Source: an uncultured Oscillospiraceae bacterium
Lineage (GTDB): Bacteria; Bacillota; Clostridia; Oscillospirales; Oscillospiraceae
Direction of reading: 5' to 3'
Assembly: GCA_944385415.1 (NCBI GenBank)
Contig: CALWXC010000039.1
Span: 1-64,000, forward strand
DNA: 64,000 nt
Positions 7,819 through 14,537 of this stretch are shown here, piece after piece; positions within the stretch are counted from its first letter, which is position 1, and each line of letters starts with the position of its first letter. Below the pieces are notes generated by a model. The model was not told where the DNA came from, ran no database searches, and saw only the letters and a program-made list of their open reading frames with translations. The position numbers and the translations under genes were made by a program.

Positions 7819-8550
7819 TCACCGCTGCCGGGCTTTGCCATGCTCTTTCTGATGCGCTGTGACCATATACACCGTTTGCTGGATCAGCCATAGAAGACCA
7901 ACCAGAAAGCAGGCAAAGGGCGTTACCATATCGAACAGAGCCAGAAGAGCCAACAATACCATGGCAACAGGATAAACACTGTTCATGATTAAAAATGTTC
8001 GATAACAGTATTGACCAATTAACTGCTGCTCTGCTTCATCACAGCTGCTGTACCAGTCTTTTGAAAATTTGGTATCCCACACGCTGCCGCGCTTTTCAGG
8101 ATACAGGACCTTGATCGCATTTATGGTTTTGGATTGAATGGTCACAGTCCAGGCGACTTCCACAATCAACAGCAGGACAGAAGGCCCAATGGGGGCGAAA
8201 TAACTCAGCGCCATGGCGACAATTGCATAAACTGACGCAATATTACTGAAGACCATAGACAGTTCCAAGAGCCGGTCAGCTGTTTGAAATTCCTCCTCTG
8301 CTTCTGTATGGGGCAGCTGCCGTTTCCCTGCCAGATAGTAGCCGGTACTGAGTACCAACAGCACTGCGCCTGGCAAGTACCACCAGGGACCAAATCCGGC
8401 CAGCAGATGCTCAAAACCAGCCATCCACTCCATCGCGCTGGTACCGGCTTTTAACCGTACCAGCCCTGCGCCGGCGCCCAACAGGGCACACACGGCAATC
8501 ACCAGAAGAAACCGAATGGCAATTTGCTTTTTTGTTCTTTCTGCTTTCAT
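7819..8550 (-). CDS. DUF3169 family membrane protein
   Basis: This 243-residue protein has about six transmembrane helices (two near 12-32 and 50-70, two near 95-135, two near 190-230) with a soluble loop between about 135 and 175 (KRGSVWDTKFSKDWYSSCDEAEQQLIGQY) characteristic of DUF3169. Function is unknown. Its ATG overlaps the stop of the XRE regulator gene (ATGA). Pairing of a small XRE repressor with a DUF3169 membrane protein is a recurrent arrangement in Bacillota and suggests a membrane sensor or immunity role, but this is inference. Confidence 0.85.
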   Translation of the reverse strand: MKAERTKKQIAIRFLLVIAVCALLGAGAGLVRLKAGTSAMEWMAGFEHLLAGFGPWWYLPGAVLLVLSTGYYLAGKRQLPHTEAEEEFQTADRLLELSMVFSNIASVYAIVAMALSYFAPIGPSVLLLIVEVAWTVTIQSKTINAIKVLYPEKRGSVWDTKFSKDWYSSCDEAEQQLIGQYCYRTFLIMNSVYPVAMVLLALLALFDMVTPFACFLVGLLWLIQQTVYMVTAHQKEHGKARQR

Positions 8551-8759
8551 ACTTCTTCCTCCCCTGTGAGATAAAAGACTTCTTCTACCGATTTTCCAAA
8601 TACCCGGGCAATTTTCAGCGCCAGTGTGATGGATGGATTATAGTCCCCGCGTTCAATGAGACTGATGGTTTGCCGGGACGCGCCCACCAGGCTCCCCAAC
8701 TCCTGCTGATTAAGGCCACCGGCTGCCCGAAACTCCTTGAGCCGATTTTCCAATGGCAT
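8547..8759 (-). CDS. XRE family transcriptional regulator
   Basis: This 70-residue protein is almost entirely a lambda-Cro type helix-turn-helix: GLNQQELGSLVGASRQTISLIERGDYNPSITLALKIARVF (about 14-53), ending with the short acidic tail usual in this subfamily. The start at 8759 follows AGGAGGG. It heads the operon XRE-DUF3169-DUF5655-GNAT. The promoter just upstream is interleaved with two perfect TTGACAA/TTGTCAA-type palindromes, so autorepression is very likely. Confidence 0.92.
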   Translation of the reverse strand: MPLENRLKEFRAAGGLNQQELGSLVGASRQTISLIERGDYNPSITLALKIARVFGKSVEEVFYLTGEEEV

Positions 8760-8792
8760 ATGCAGCCCTCCTTTGACAAATATTCTTTTCAA

Positions 8793-8852
8793 TATGACAA
8801 TTATTATTGTCATATACAGCATAGCATTGACAAAGATATTTGTCAATAGACA
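8793..8852 (-). promoter_or_regulatory. Promoter with paired operators of the XRE operon
   Basis: Minus-strand TTGACA (8841-8846) and TATGCT (8818-8823) are 17 bases apart. Two perfect 9-bp-arm palindromes with four-base spacers lie at 8793-8814 and 8826-8847, sharing the half-site TGACAA; the second covers the -35 box and the first the region just downstream of the start. A third short one (TGTC-AATA-GACA) is at 8841-8852. Confidence 0.8.
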
Positions 8853-8887
8853 AAATAAAAAATTGCAGGAGCGGCACGCTCCTGCAA
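8847..8887 (-). terminator. Terminator of the mutT/peptidase unit
   Basis: An 11-bp perfect stem (8863-8873 with 8877-8887) is followed on the minus strand by TTTTTTATTTTG. Confidence 0.88.
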
Positions 8888-8894
8888 CAAGGGA

Positions 8895-9281
8895 TTAACC
8901 GTATATGGTTTGGATTCTCTCCAAAATTTCTACATCGGCCGGACAGAATTTGTACTGTGGAATTTCAGATACAGTAATCCAGCGAATATCGTTATGCTCC
9001 AGCATTTGGGGTGTACCCTGCCGGATTGCTGCCAGAAACAGTGTCAGGTGAACTGTTAGGTCTGGGTACTGGTGCGTTACTTCCATAAAGGGTGCGCCAA
9101 CATCCAGCTCGACGTTCAATTCTTCCCGACACTCTCGAATCAATGCCTGCTCCTTTGTCTCCCCTGGCTCCACTTTGCCGCCTACAAACTCCCATAGAAG
9201 CCCACGGGCCTTGTGAGCCGGACGCTGACAAATCAAAAACCGGTCACCGTCCCAGATCAGTGCCGCTACCACTTCCACCAT
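8895..9281 (-). CDS. mutT: NUDIX hydrolase, MutT type (8-oxo-dGTP pyrophosphatase)
   Basis: This 128-residue protein carries the full Nudix box GGKVEPGETKEQALIRECREELNVEL (GX5EX7REUXEEXGU pattern, about 34-59), plus QRPAHKARGLLWEFVGGK as in MutT. It removes oxidised guanine nucleotides from the precursor pool to prevent mutation; substrate specificity is inferred from family. The ATG at 9281 is preferred to an in-frame TTG at 9299 because GGGAGG precedes it. It starts one base after the stop of the upstream zinc-peptidase gene, so the two are coupled. Confidence 0.88.
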   Translation of the reverse strand: MVEVVAALIWDGDRFLICQRPAHKARGLLWEFVGGKVEPGETKEQALIRECREELNVELDVGAPFMEVTHQYPDLTVHLTLFLAAIRQGTPQMLEHNDIRWITVSEIPQYKFCPADVEILERIQTIYG

Positions 9282-9282
9282 G

Positions 9283-9837
9283 TTACCGTAACCTCCCAAT
9301 CAGCTGTGCACCATGCTCCCGGAGCCACTGGCGATGAACCGCATACTCTGGCATAACCTGTGCCACATGCGCCCAAAATTTGGCGGAGTGGTTCATCTCC
9401 AATCGGTGGCACAATTCATGGACAACAATATAATCCGCCACGTCTGGTGGGCAAAGCATCAAAAGACAGTTGAAATTCAAATTGCCTTTGGTTGAACAGC
9501 TGCCCCACCGGGACACTTGATGGCGGATGGTGATGCATCCATAGGTGACGCCTACCAGCGGCGCGAAGTACGCTGCCCGTTCCGGCAACACCAGTTTCGC
9601 CTGCTCTGTCAGCGCCCGCAGTTCCGCTTCTGTTAAAGGCGGCGCTGTGTCCTTCTGCCGCTGCCGCGCCAGCTCCCAATGGTACTGAAGCCACGCCTGC
9701 TTTTCTTCCAAGACGTTCCGAATTTCTGCCCGTGTCGTCCCCAATGGCACCCGCATCACCACCCGCAAGTTCCGGTCTATGGTGAGGGAAATGGTTTTGC
9801 GATGGCTGGGTATGACGGTCACATTGGGCTGTTCCAT
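9283..9837 (-). CDS. M48/SprT-like zinc metallopeptidase (YgjP family)
   Basis: This 184-residue protein has the zinc motif HELCHRLEMNHSAKFW (HExxH plus a downstream NHS...W, about 140-155) and the preceding SRWGSCSTKGNLNFN, the exact pattern of the YgjP/DUF45 family, cytoplasmic predicted metallopeptidases of unknown substrate. The ATG at 9837 fits the family N-terminus (VTVIPSHRKTISLTI...). It precedes mutT in the same operon. Confidence 0.88.
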   Translation of the reverse strand: MEQPNVTVIPSHRKTISLTIDRNLRVVMRVPLGTTRAEIRNVLEEKQAWLQYHWELARQRQKDTAPPLTEAELRALTEQAKLVLPERAAYFAPLVGVTYGCITIRHQVSRWGSCSTKGNLNFNCLLMLCPPDVADYIVVHELCHRLEMNHSAKFWAHVAQVMPEYAVHRQWLREHGAQLIGRLR

Positions 9838-9871
9838 GGGTGCTGCTCCATTTCTTTTGTTATTTTGTTCT

Positions 9872-9899
9872 ATTATAGCAGATATTGCTTCCTTTTCAA
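9872..9899 (-). promoter_or_regulatory. Promoter of the YgjP-mutT unit
   Basis: Minus-strand TTGAAA (9894-9899) and TATAAT (9872-9877) are 16 bases apart, about 35 bases before the start codon. Confidence 0.65.
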
Positions 9900-9956
9900 G
9901 GGTGGATACGGTATGATGATGTTGCCAAAAGACCGAAAACAGATGTGCAGTGAGGC

Positions 9957-10388
9957 TCATTCTGCTCCCTCTGCGGTATCGAAAAGCTTGAGAAGCAGCA
10001 CCTCGTCCATGGCGATACGACTGCCGTCGGCCAGCAGCAGACAGCGATCCCAGGGGTCCACGCCTTTGACTATGCCGGTCACGGTTTGATAGGTACCGCC
10101 GCTCTTGCGGCTGTCGGGCACAAAATACGTCACCGATACCACCGGTTGTTGGGCCAGATGATCCAACAACCACTGTTGGGTTCGATCCAACTCGGCCCGG
10201 GCTTCCTCGCTGAGCTCCACGCGGCCATCTGTCAGCCGTGCTGTTTCGTCGACCTGTTCCTCATGGCCGGACAGAGCGGCGAATGGCGAAAACTGCGCTG
10301 CCCTGTCCCGCAGAGACATAGGCGAGTGGCGGGCGGATATTGGCCGGGATTGGTAGAGAATGTCGTCATATCTGCGGCTGTGATCCAT
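9957..10388 (-). CDS. YolD-like protein
   Basis: This 143-residue protein has the YolD-family features: RYDDILYQSRPISARHSPMSLRDRAAQFSPFAALSGHEE near the N-terminus and a small C-terminal beta domain (TVTGIVKGVDPWDRCLLLADG). YolD proteins usually sit beside Y-family polymerases, as here: the polymerase stop is 16 bases upstream, in one operon under an SOS box. They are thought to assist or modulate translesion synthesis, though the mechanism is not known. Start at 10388 follows GGGAGGG. Confidence 0.82.
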   Translation of the reverse strand: MDHSRRYDDILYQSRPISARHSPMSLRDRAAQFSPFAALSGHEEQVDETARLTDGRVELSEEARAELDRTQQWLLDHLAQQPVVSVTYFVPDSRKSGGTYQTVTGIVKGVDPWDRCLLLADGSRIAMDEVLLLKLFDTAEGAE

Positions 10389-10404
10389 GCTGTGGGCCCT
10401 CCCT

Positions 10405-11910
10405 TTATGCCCGATGCCCACCGATCTGCCCGTTCCGTTCCCTAGCGGTGGCGCCTTCTCCATAGCTCATGCCTTTGAGAACCGCGTTTTTACCGTATCG
10501 CTTTCGGATAGCAACCAGCGCCTGCTGCATCCGACGCTCCCGTTCCCGCGCCGCCTGCCGCACCATCTCCGCCTGTCGGTCGGAAAACAAATCCAGCTGA
10601 ATATCCGTTGCCTGCCGGATCACATCTTGCTCCGCCAACAGATGATTGGCGGTGACGCTCATGCGTCGGACCAGCAGAGACGGGTCTACAATGCGGTTGT
10701 ATAGCTCCATGACGGCTCCAATCATCTCTCTGGTAGAAGAGGTATGCCCATTGAGATTGACTGAGCCATTGGCCTGTTTGGGGACCTGACGGCCATATCC
10801 ATCGGTGGTAACCGGCCCGGTATAGTGCCGCCGCCGCTCCGGGTTCTTGAGGTTTTCGATATCATATCCCACCGTCAGCACCAACTGATCGGTCACCAGA
10901 CCCTTTTCCACCAGCTCTAAACTCAATGCGTCGGTCATCTCTCGAACTACCAGCGCTGCTTGATTACTGGGATAGGGACAGGTCAGCACTTGTCCAGAGA
11001 CGGTACTGTGGTTTTCTGGCTGATAGGAGCGGATATCCGCCAGAGTGCAGGGCTCACAGCCCCAGGCGTGATCAATCAGCAGCTCTGCCTGAATGCCGAA
11101 AAGCCGGTACAGCAGCTCCTCGTTATAAAAATCTGCGGGTCCGCCCAGCGAACAGCGGGCGATATCGCCCATAGTAAACAACCGATGCCGTTCCAGTTTT
11201 TTGGCATAGCCGCGGCCAATTCGCCAGAAGTCTGTCAAAGGCCGGTGCGCCCACAGCGTCCGGCGGTAGCTGAGTTCGTCCAACTCCGCAATGCGGACAC
11301 CGTACCGGTCGGCAGGCATCCGCTTGGCCACGATATCCATGGCGATTTTGGCCAGATACAGGTTGGTACCGATACCGGCGGTGGCGGTAATTCCAGTGGT
11401 TTCCAGAACATCTTTCAATATTTTTTGCGCCAGCTGCCGGGGCGTCAGACCGTAAAGCCCCATGTAATGGGTCACGTCTATAAAGACTTCGTCAATGGAA
11501 TAGATGTGAATATCCTCCGGGGCTACATATTTGAGATAGACCTGATAGATGCGGGTACTGTATTCCAGATAATGAGCCATCCGGGGCGGGGCCACAATGT
11601 ACTCCAGCGCCAGAGAAGGATTCGCTTTCAACTGCCGGTCATCACTGGATGCGCCGCACAGCTTTCGCCCAGGAGCCAGCCATTGGCGGCGGGTGTTGAT
11701 CTCTGTCACCTTCTGGACCACCTCAAACAGCCGGGCCCGGCCGGAAATTCCATATGATTTCAGAGACGGGCTGACGGCCAGACAGATGGTTTTTTCTGTT
11801 CGGGAATCGTCGGCCACCACCAGATTGGTGGTCATGGGGTCCAGGTCCCGTTCCCGGCATTCCACGGAAGCATAAAAGGATTTCAAGTCAATGGCAAGAT
11901 AGCTGGGCAC
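10405..11910 (-). CDS. Y-family DNA polymerase (UvrX/UmuC/DinB type)
   Basis: This 501-residue protein is an error-prone translesion polymerase. Catalytic carboxylates appear in YLAIDLKSFYASVECRERDLDP (about 3-24) and in IYSIDEVFIDVTHYMG (about 127-142); GIGTNLYLAKIAMDIVAKR and the little-finger domain follow. The chosen GTG at 11910 has AAGGAGG eight bases upstream; the family N-terminus starts there. The operon also encodes a YolD protein, and a LexA-type SOS box lies in the promoter, so expression should rise after DNA damage. It is longer than E. coli DinB and closer to the Gram-positive UvrX group. Confidence 0.92.
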   Translation of the reverse strand: MPSYLAIDLKSFYASVECRERDLDPMTTNLVVADDSRTEKTICLAVSPSLKSYGISGRARLFEVVQKVTEINTRRQWLAPGRKLCGASSDDRQLKANPSLALEYIVAPPRMAHYLEYSTRIYQVYLKYVAPEDIHIYSIDEVFIDVTHYMGLYGLTPRQLAQKILKDVLETTGITATAGIGTNLYLAKIAMDIVAKRMPADRYGVRIAELDELSYRRTLWAHRPLTDFWRIGRGYAKKLERHRLFTMGDIARCSLGGPADFYNEELLYRLFGIQAELLIDHAWGCEPCTLADIRSYQPENHSTVSGQVLTCPYPSNQAALVVREMTDALSLELVEKGLVTDQLVLTVGYDIENLKNPERRRHYTGPVTTDGYGRQVPKQANGSVNLNGHTSSTREMIGAVMELYNRIVDPSLLVRRMSVTANHLLAEQDVIRQATDIQLDLFSDRQAEMVRQAARERERRMQQALVAIRKRYGKNAVLKGMSYGEGATARERNGQIGGHRA

Positions 11911-11952
11911 AGTACGGTCCTCCTTTCCGCAGGTCTTCCAAATACCATCTCC

Positions 11953-11981
11953 ATAATAGAACATTTGTTCAATATTATCAA
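11953..11981 (-). promoter_or_regulatory. SOS-controlled promoter of the polymerase operon
   Basis: Minus-strand TTGATA (11976-11981) and TATTAT (11953-11958) are 17 bases apart. The spacer contains GAACATTTGTTC (11959-11970), a perfect match to the Gram-positive LexA site GAAC-N4-GTTC, so LexA would block this promoter. Confidence 0.88.
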
Positions 11982-12070
11982 GCAGAAATTTTTGCTACCA
12001 ATACTGTAACGATGCCCGTCTTCATGGCGCTTATTGGGGTGAAGAGACAGAGTGAAAGGAGGAACATACC

Positions 12071-12631
12071 ATGGAAGACGCACAGATCGTGGAGCTGTAC
12101 CTGCATCGGGATGAATCAGCTATTTATTACACTGGTGAAAAATACGGTGTCCGCCTGCGGGGACTGGCATTGGGTATGGTAAGAGACCTCGGTGCGGCAC
12201 AGGAGTGTGAAAATGACACCTACTGGGAAGCGTGGCGTTCTATACCACCCCATGAACCAAGAGACTATCTCTATGCCTATCTGGCCAGAATCACCCGCCA
12301 TCTGGCATTAAGCTGCTGCCGACACCGCAGCCGTCTCAAACGCAGCGCGGAAATCTGCACTCTCAGCGCCGAGCTGGAACAGTGTATTCCCGCCCCCGAC
12401 GATGCAGCCTGCCGCTTGAAAGATACGGTACTGCGGCAAAGCCTCAACGGCTATCTGGCTACATTGAACGAGGAAAAACGCTATATGTTTCTGAGACGCT
12501 ACTGGTATTTGGATGACATTGCATCCATTGCCGCCGCGTTGCACTGTACCGAGAGCAAAGTCAAAACCGCGCTATTTCGCTGCCGCCGACAGCTGCGGCA
12601 GTATCTGCAAAAGGAGGGCTATGAACTATGA
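12071..12631 (+). CDS. ECF-type RNA polymerase sigma factor
   Basis: This 186-residue protein has a region 2 (about 10-85, with ALGMVRDLGAAQECENDTYWEAW and AYLARITRHLALSCCR) and a region 4 helix-turn-helix (about 125-180, MFLRRYWYLDDIASIAAALHCTESKVKTALFRCRRQL). It directs RNA polymerase to a small regulon, normally including its own operon. The ATG at 12071 follows AAAGGAGG. The next gene overlaps by four bases and encodes a membrane protein likely to act as its anti-sigma partner. TGTAAC at 12005-12010 could be part of an autoregulated -35 element. Confidence 0.9.
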   Translation: MEDAQIVELYLHRDESAIYYTGEKYGVRLRGLALGMVRDLGAAQECENDTYWEAWRSIPPHEPRDYLYAYLARITRHLALSCCRHRSRLKRSAEICTLSAELEQCIPAPDDAACRLKDTVLRQSLNGYLATLNEEKRYMFLRRYWYLDDIASIAAALHCTESKVKTALFRCRRQLRQYLQKEGYEL

Positions 12632-13938
12632 GAGGCAGCGAATTACTGGATAAGCTGTCCTTGGTGGACAGTGCCTATGTGGAGGCCGCTGCTGCAATCC
12701 CCCGTCAACCGGCCCGCCCCAATCACCGCTGGGCCGCTATTGCAGCTTGTATTGCCCTGCTGGCCGCCGTCGGCAGTCTCTGGCTGGGACAAGTTCCAAC
12801 GCCCGGCCAGTCTGTGCCGCCCAACGGCACAGAAGGCGGGCTACCGCCCGTTACGACACAGGATGCGGAAGATACACAGAATAAAGACGCGGAGGGACCG
12901 GCACCCCAGTGGGATTTCTACTACAATGACATGGACACGGACTATATGGTGGTGGATGCAGCACGGCGGAACATTCCCGGCTATTTCCGGGAGGCGCTAA
13001 ATCAAACGGAATTGGACGCTGTGCAACCAGGTATGTGGCTGGAATGGATGAACTTCTCCGGTGAAGCCGGTTTCGATGGCGAAGGTAATTTGCTGGAAGT
13101 AATTCTGTGGGTGACTACTTCCCAACCGGACACGGCTGCTACGGTCACCCTGTCTACAGACGGGATTACCCCCTGCTTCCTACTGCCGGAGGACGCGGTT
13201 CCCTCTATGTGCGGCGATGTGGAATACCGCCTGGGGCGATGGGTAGACCCATCCGGCGGCGTCAGCCTGTTGGCGGAATCGCAGCTGTACGGTATTTGGT
13301 TTACCTTCTCCCTGCGTACGACAGCTGCCGCGGAAACACAGGCCCGTGCCGACTTTGAGGACATCCTGGAATGCTTCACATGCTATGAGCAAGGCAGGCC
13401 AAACCTTTCCGCCGTTACGGCTGCGGAAATTCCAACATGGCAGGACAAGAACCTGTCCCAGACGGAGGCGCTGGCGGACCCGGACTTTGGTGCTTGGTTC
13501 CTACCGACTGCACCATCTGGTTTTGCAGAAGAATCCATCCGCCGGTATCAAGATCAGAATACCAACGCCCTCTGGGGTCTCTGGACCAGAGAATATGATC
13601 AGTTGCGCTGGGAGGTTCGATATCTGACAACGGAGGATGCAGACAATCTGGTTGATATCTCTGAACCGGAAACATATGACCTGTCCCGCTATCCCATTCC
13701 CAGAGCCGAGTCCGTACCAGAGCAGTTAAGGGATACCGTTGACCGGCCGATTTTTAACGCGGAAGAGCTGACCTGGGAGGTGTTGTCCACCCGAGCTGAT
13801 ACTGCCGTGGACACCGGTGACAGTGACGGCGTCCGTATGAACTTTGGAGTTCGATATGGTAATATCATCGTGGAAATCCAGTCCAAGGGCGTGGATACCC
13901 AATGGATTTACGAACAACTGATGGCCTTACGGCCCTGA
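12628..13938 (+). CDS. Membrane-anchored putative anti-sigma factor
   Basis: This 436-residue protein has a short N-terminal cytoplasmic part (about 1-33, MRGSELLDKLSLVDSAYVEAA), one transmembrane helix (about 34-54) and a large extracytoplasmic domain with no recognised motif. The N-terminal helix plus single helix is the layout of anti-sigma factors that hold an ECF sigma at the membrane. The start overlaps the sigma stop codon (ATGA), supporting a functional pair. The signal sensed and the fold of the outer domain are unknown. Confidence 0.75.
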   Translation: MRGSELLDKLSLVDSAYVEAAAAIPRQPARPNHRWAAIAACIALLAAVGSLWLGQVPTPGQSVPPNGTEGGLPPVTTQDAEDTQNKDAEGPAPQWDFYYNDMDTDYMVVDAARRNIPGYFREALNQTELDAVQPGMWLEWMNFSGEAGFDGEGNLLEVILWVTTSQPDTAATVTLSTDGITPCFLLPEDAVPSMCGDVEYRLGRWVDPSGGVSLLAESQLYGIWFTFSLRTTAAAETQARADFEDILECFTCYEQGRPNLSAVTAAEIPTWQDKNLSQTEALADPDFGAWFLPTAPSGFAEESIRRYQDQNTNALWGLWTREYDQLRWEVRYLTTEDADNLVDISEPETYDLSRYPIPRAESVPEQLRDTVDRPIFNAEELTWEVLSTRADTAVDTGDSDGVRMNFGVRYGNIIVEIQSKGVDTQWIYEQLMALRP

Positions 13939-13948
13939 ACAGTCAGGA

Positions 13949-14176
13949 CCCCCGGCTAAGCCGGGGGCTTGAGTAAGCCCTAGAAGGGCATCGTGCCGGC
14001 AAGCCTCTCAAGAGGCACTGAAAAATCTACCACTTGCGTCACTTGCCCCACAGTCCGTAAACGGACGCTTAACGCATTAAAGCGACTCTTACGTTATAAG
14101 AAGATCGTTATTATTTTTCTCGCTTCGCTCGATACTTGAAGCTAAAGCTTTTTTACTCTCCCCAGCAGAGCTGGGG
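13949..14176. repeat. Hairpin array, possible non-autonomous IS200/IS605-like remnant
   Basis: No gene is seen. Perfect small stems follow one another: 13949-13967 (8-bp GC stem), 13965-13980, 14003-14016, 14053-14066, 14087-14101, 14140-14149 and 14160-14176 (7-bp GC stem). The outer pair are similar GC-rich hairpins (CCCCCGGC and CCCCAGC arms). Bounding subterminal hairpins and no target duplication resemble IS200/IS605-type ends, but no transposase remains, so the assignment is tentative. Confidence 0.4.
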
Positions 14177-14203
14177 GTTCTCATTTCGCTAAAGCATACA
14201 ACG

Positions 14204-14242
14204 GAAACGCCGGTTTGAGAATTTTCCTCAAACCGGCGTTTC
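14204..14242 (+). terminator. Strong hairpin, likely old terminator
   Basis: A 16-bp perfect stem (14204-14219 with 14227-14242) with loop AATTTTC. The T-tail is weak. Class C group II introns insert next to such terminators, and an intron 3' fragment follows 50 bases later. Confidence 0.55.
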
Positions 14243-14289
14243 GTGTAGATTTGTTACTGAACAGCAATTTGCCGAAGCATGATGGTAAA

Positions 14290-14466
14290 CTCATTGGATT
14301 GGGAGTGGACAGTCATTATGCGGCAACAATAGCCTATGATCGCAAAGGATACTGGTTCAATGCAGGAAACAAGGCGGTCAACTGGGCGCTAAATAAAGAA
14401 AGACTGATAAACTGGGGCTTTTATGATTTAGCCACAGCTTATCAGTCTCTGCACTTAAACTATTGA
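14290..14466 (+). pseudogene. C-terminal fragment of a group II intron reverse transcriptase/maturase
   Basis: Only the last 58 or so residues remain: LIGLGVDSHYAATIAYDRKGYW followed by ALNKERLINWGFYDLATAYQSLH and a stop. The RKGYW and NxRLxxxGF/Y patterns are typical of the maturase/DNA-binding C-terminus of intron-encoded proteins. It ends exactly where intron domain V begins, as in intact introns. The reverse transcriptase domains and the intron 5' end are missing, consistent with 5'-truncated retrohoming or later deletion. It is non-functional alone. Confidence 0.75.
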
Positions 14467-14537
14467 AACCGCCGTGTACCGAACGGTACGCACGGTGGTG
14501 TGAGAGGACGGGGGCTAATCACCCCCTCCTACTCGAT
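14466..14537 (+). mobile_element. 3' end of a group II intron (domains V and VI)
   Basis: Domain V is seen at about 14467-14499: a nine-base lower stem (ACCGCCGTG with CACGGTGGT), a two-base CG bulge and an upper TACC/GGTA stem with a four-base loop. Domain VI follows with a GGGGG/CCCCC stem and a bulged A in TCCTACTC, seven bases before the 3' end GAT at 14537. The intron end falls on the last base of the stop codon of the convergent ClpE-type gene. Confidence 0.85.

Noticed and set aside
13949-14176. A CRISPR array or direct-repeat array.
   Set aside because: The units are different hairpins, not identical direct repeats with even spacers, and no cas genes are near.
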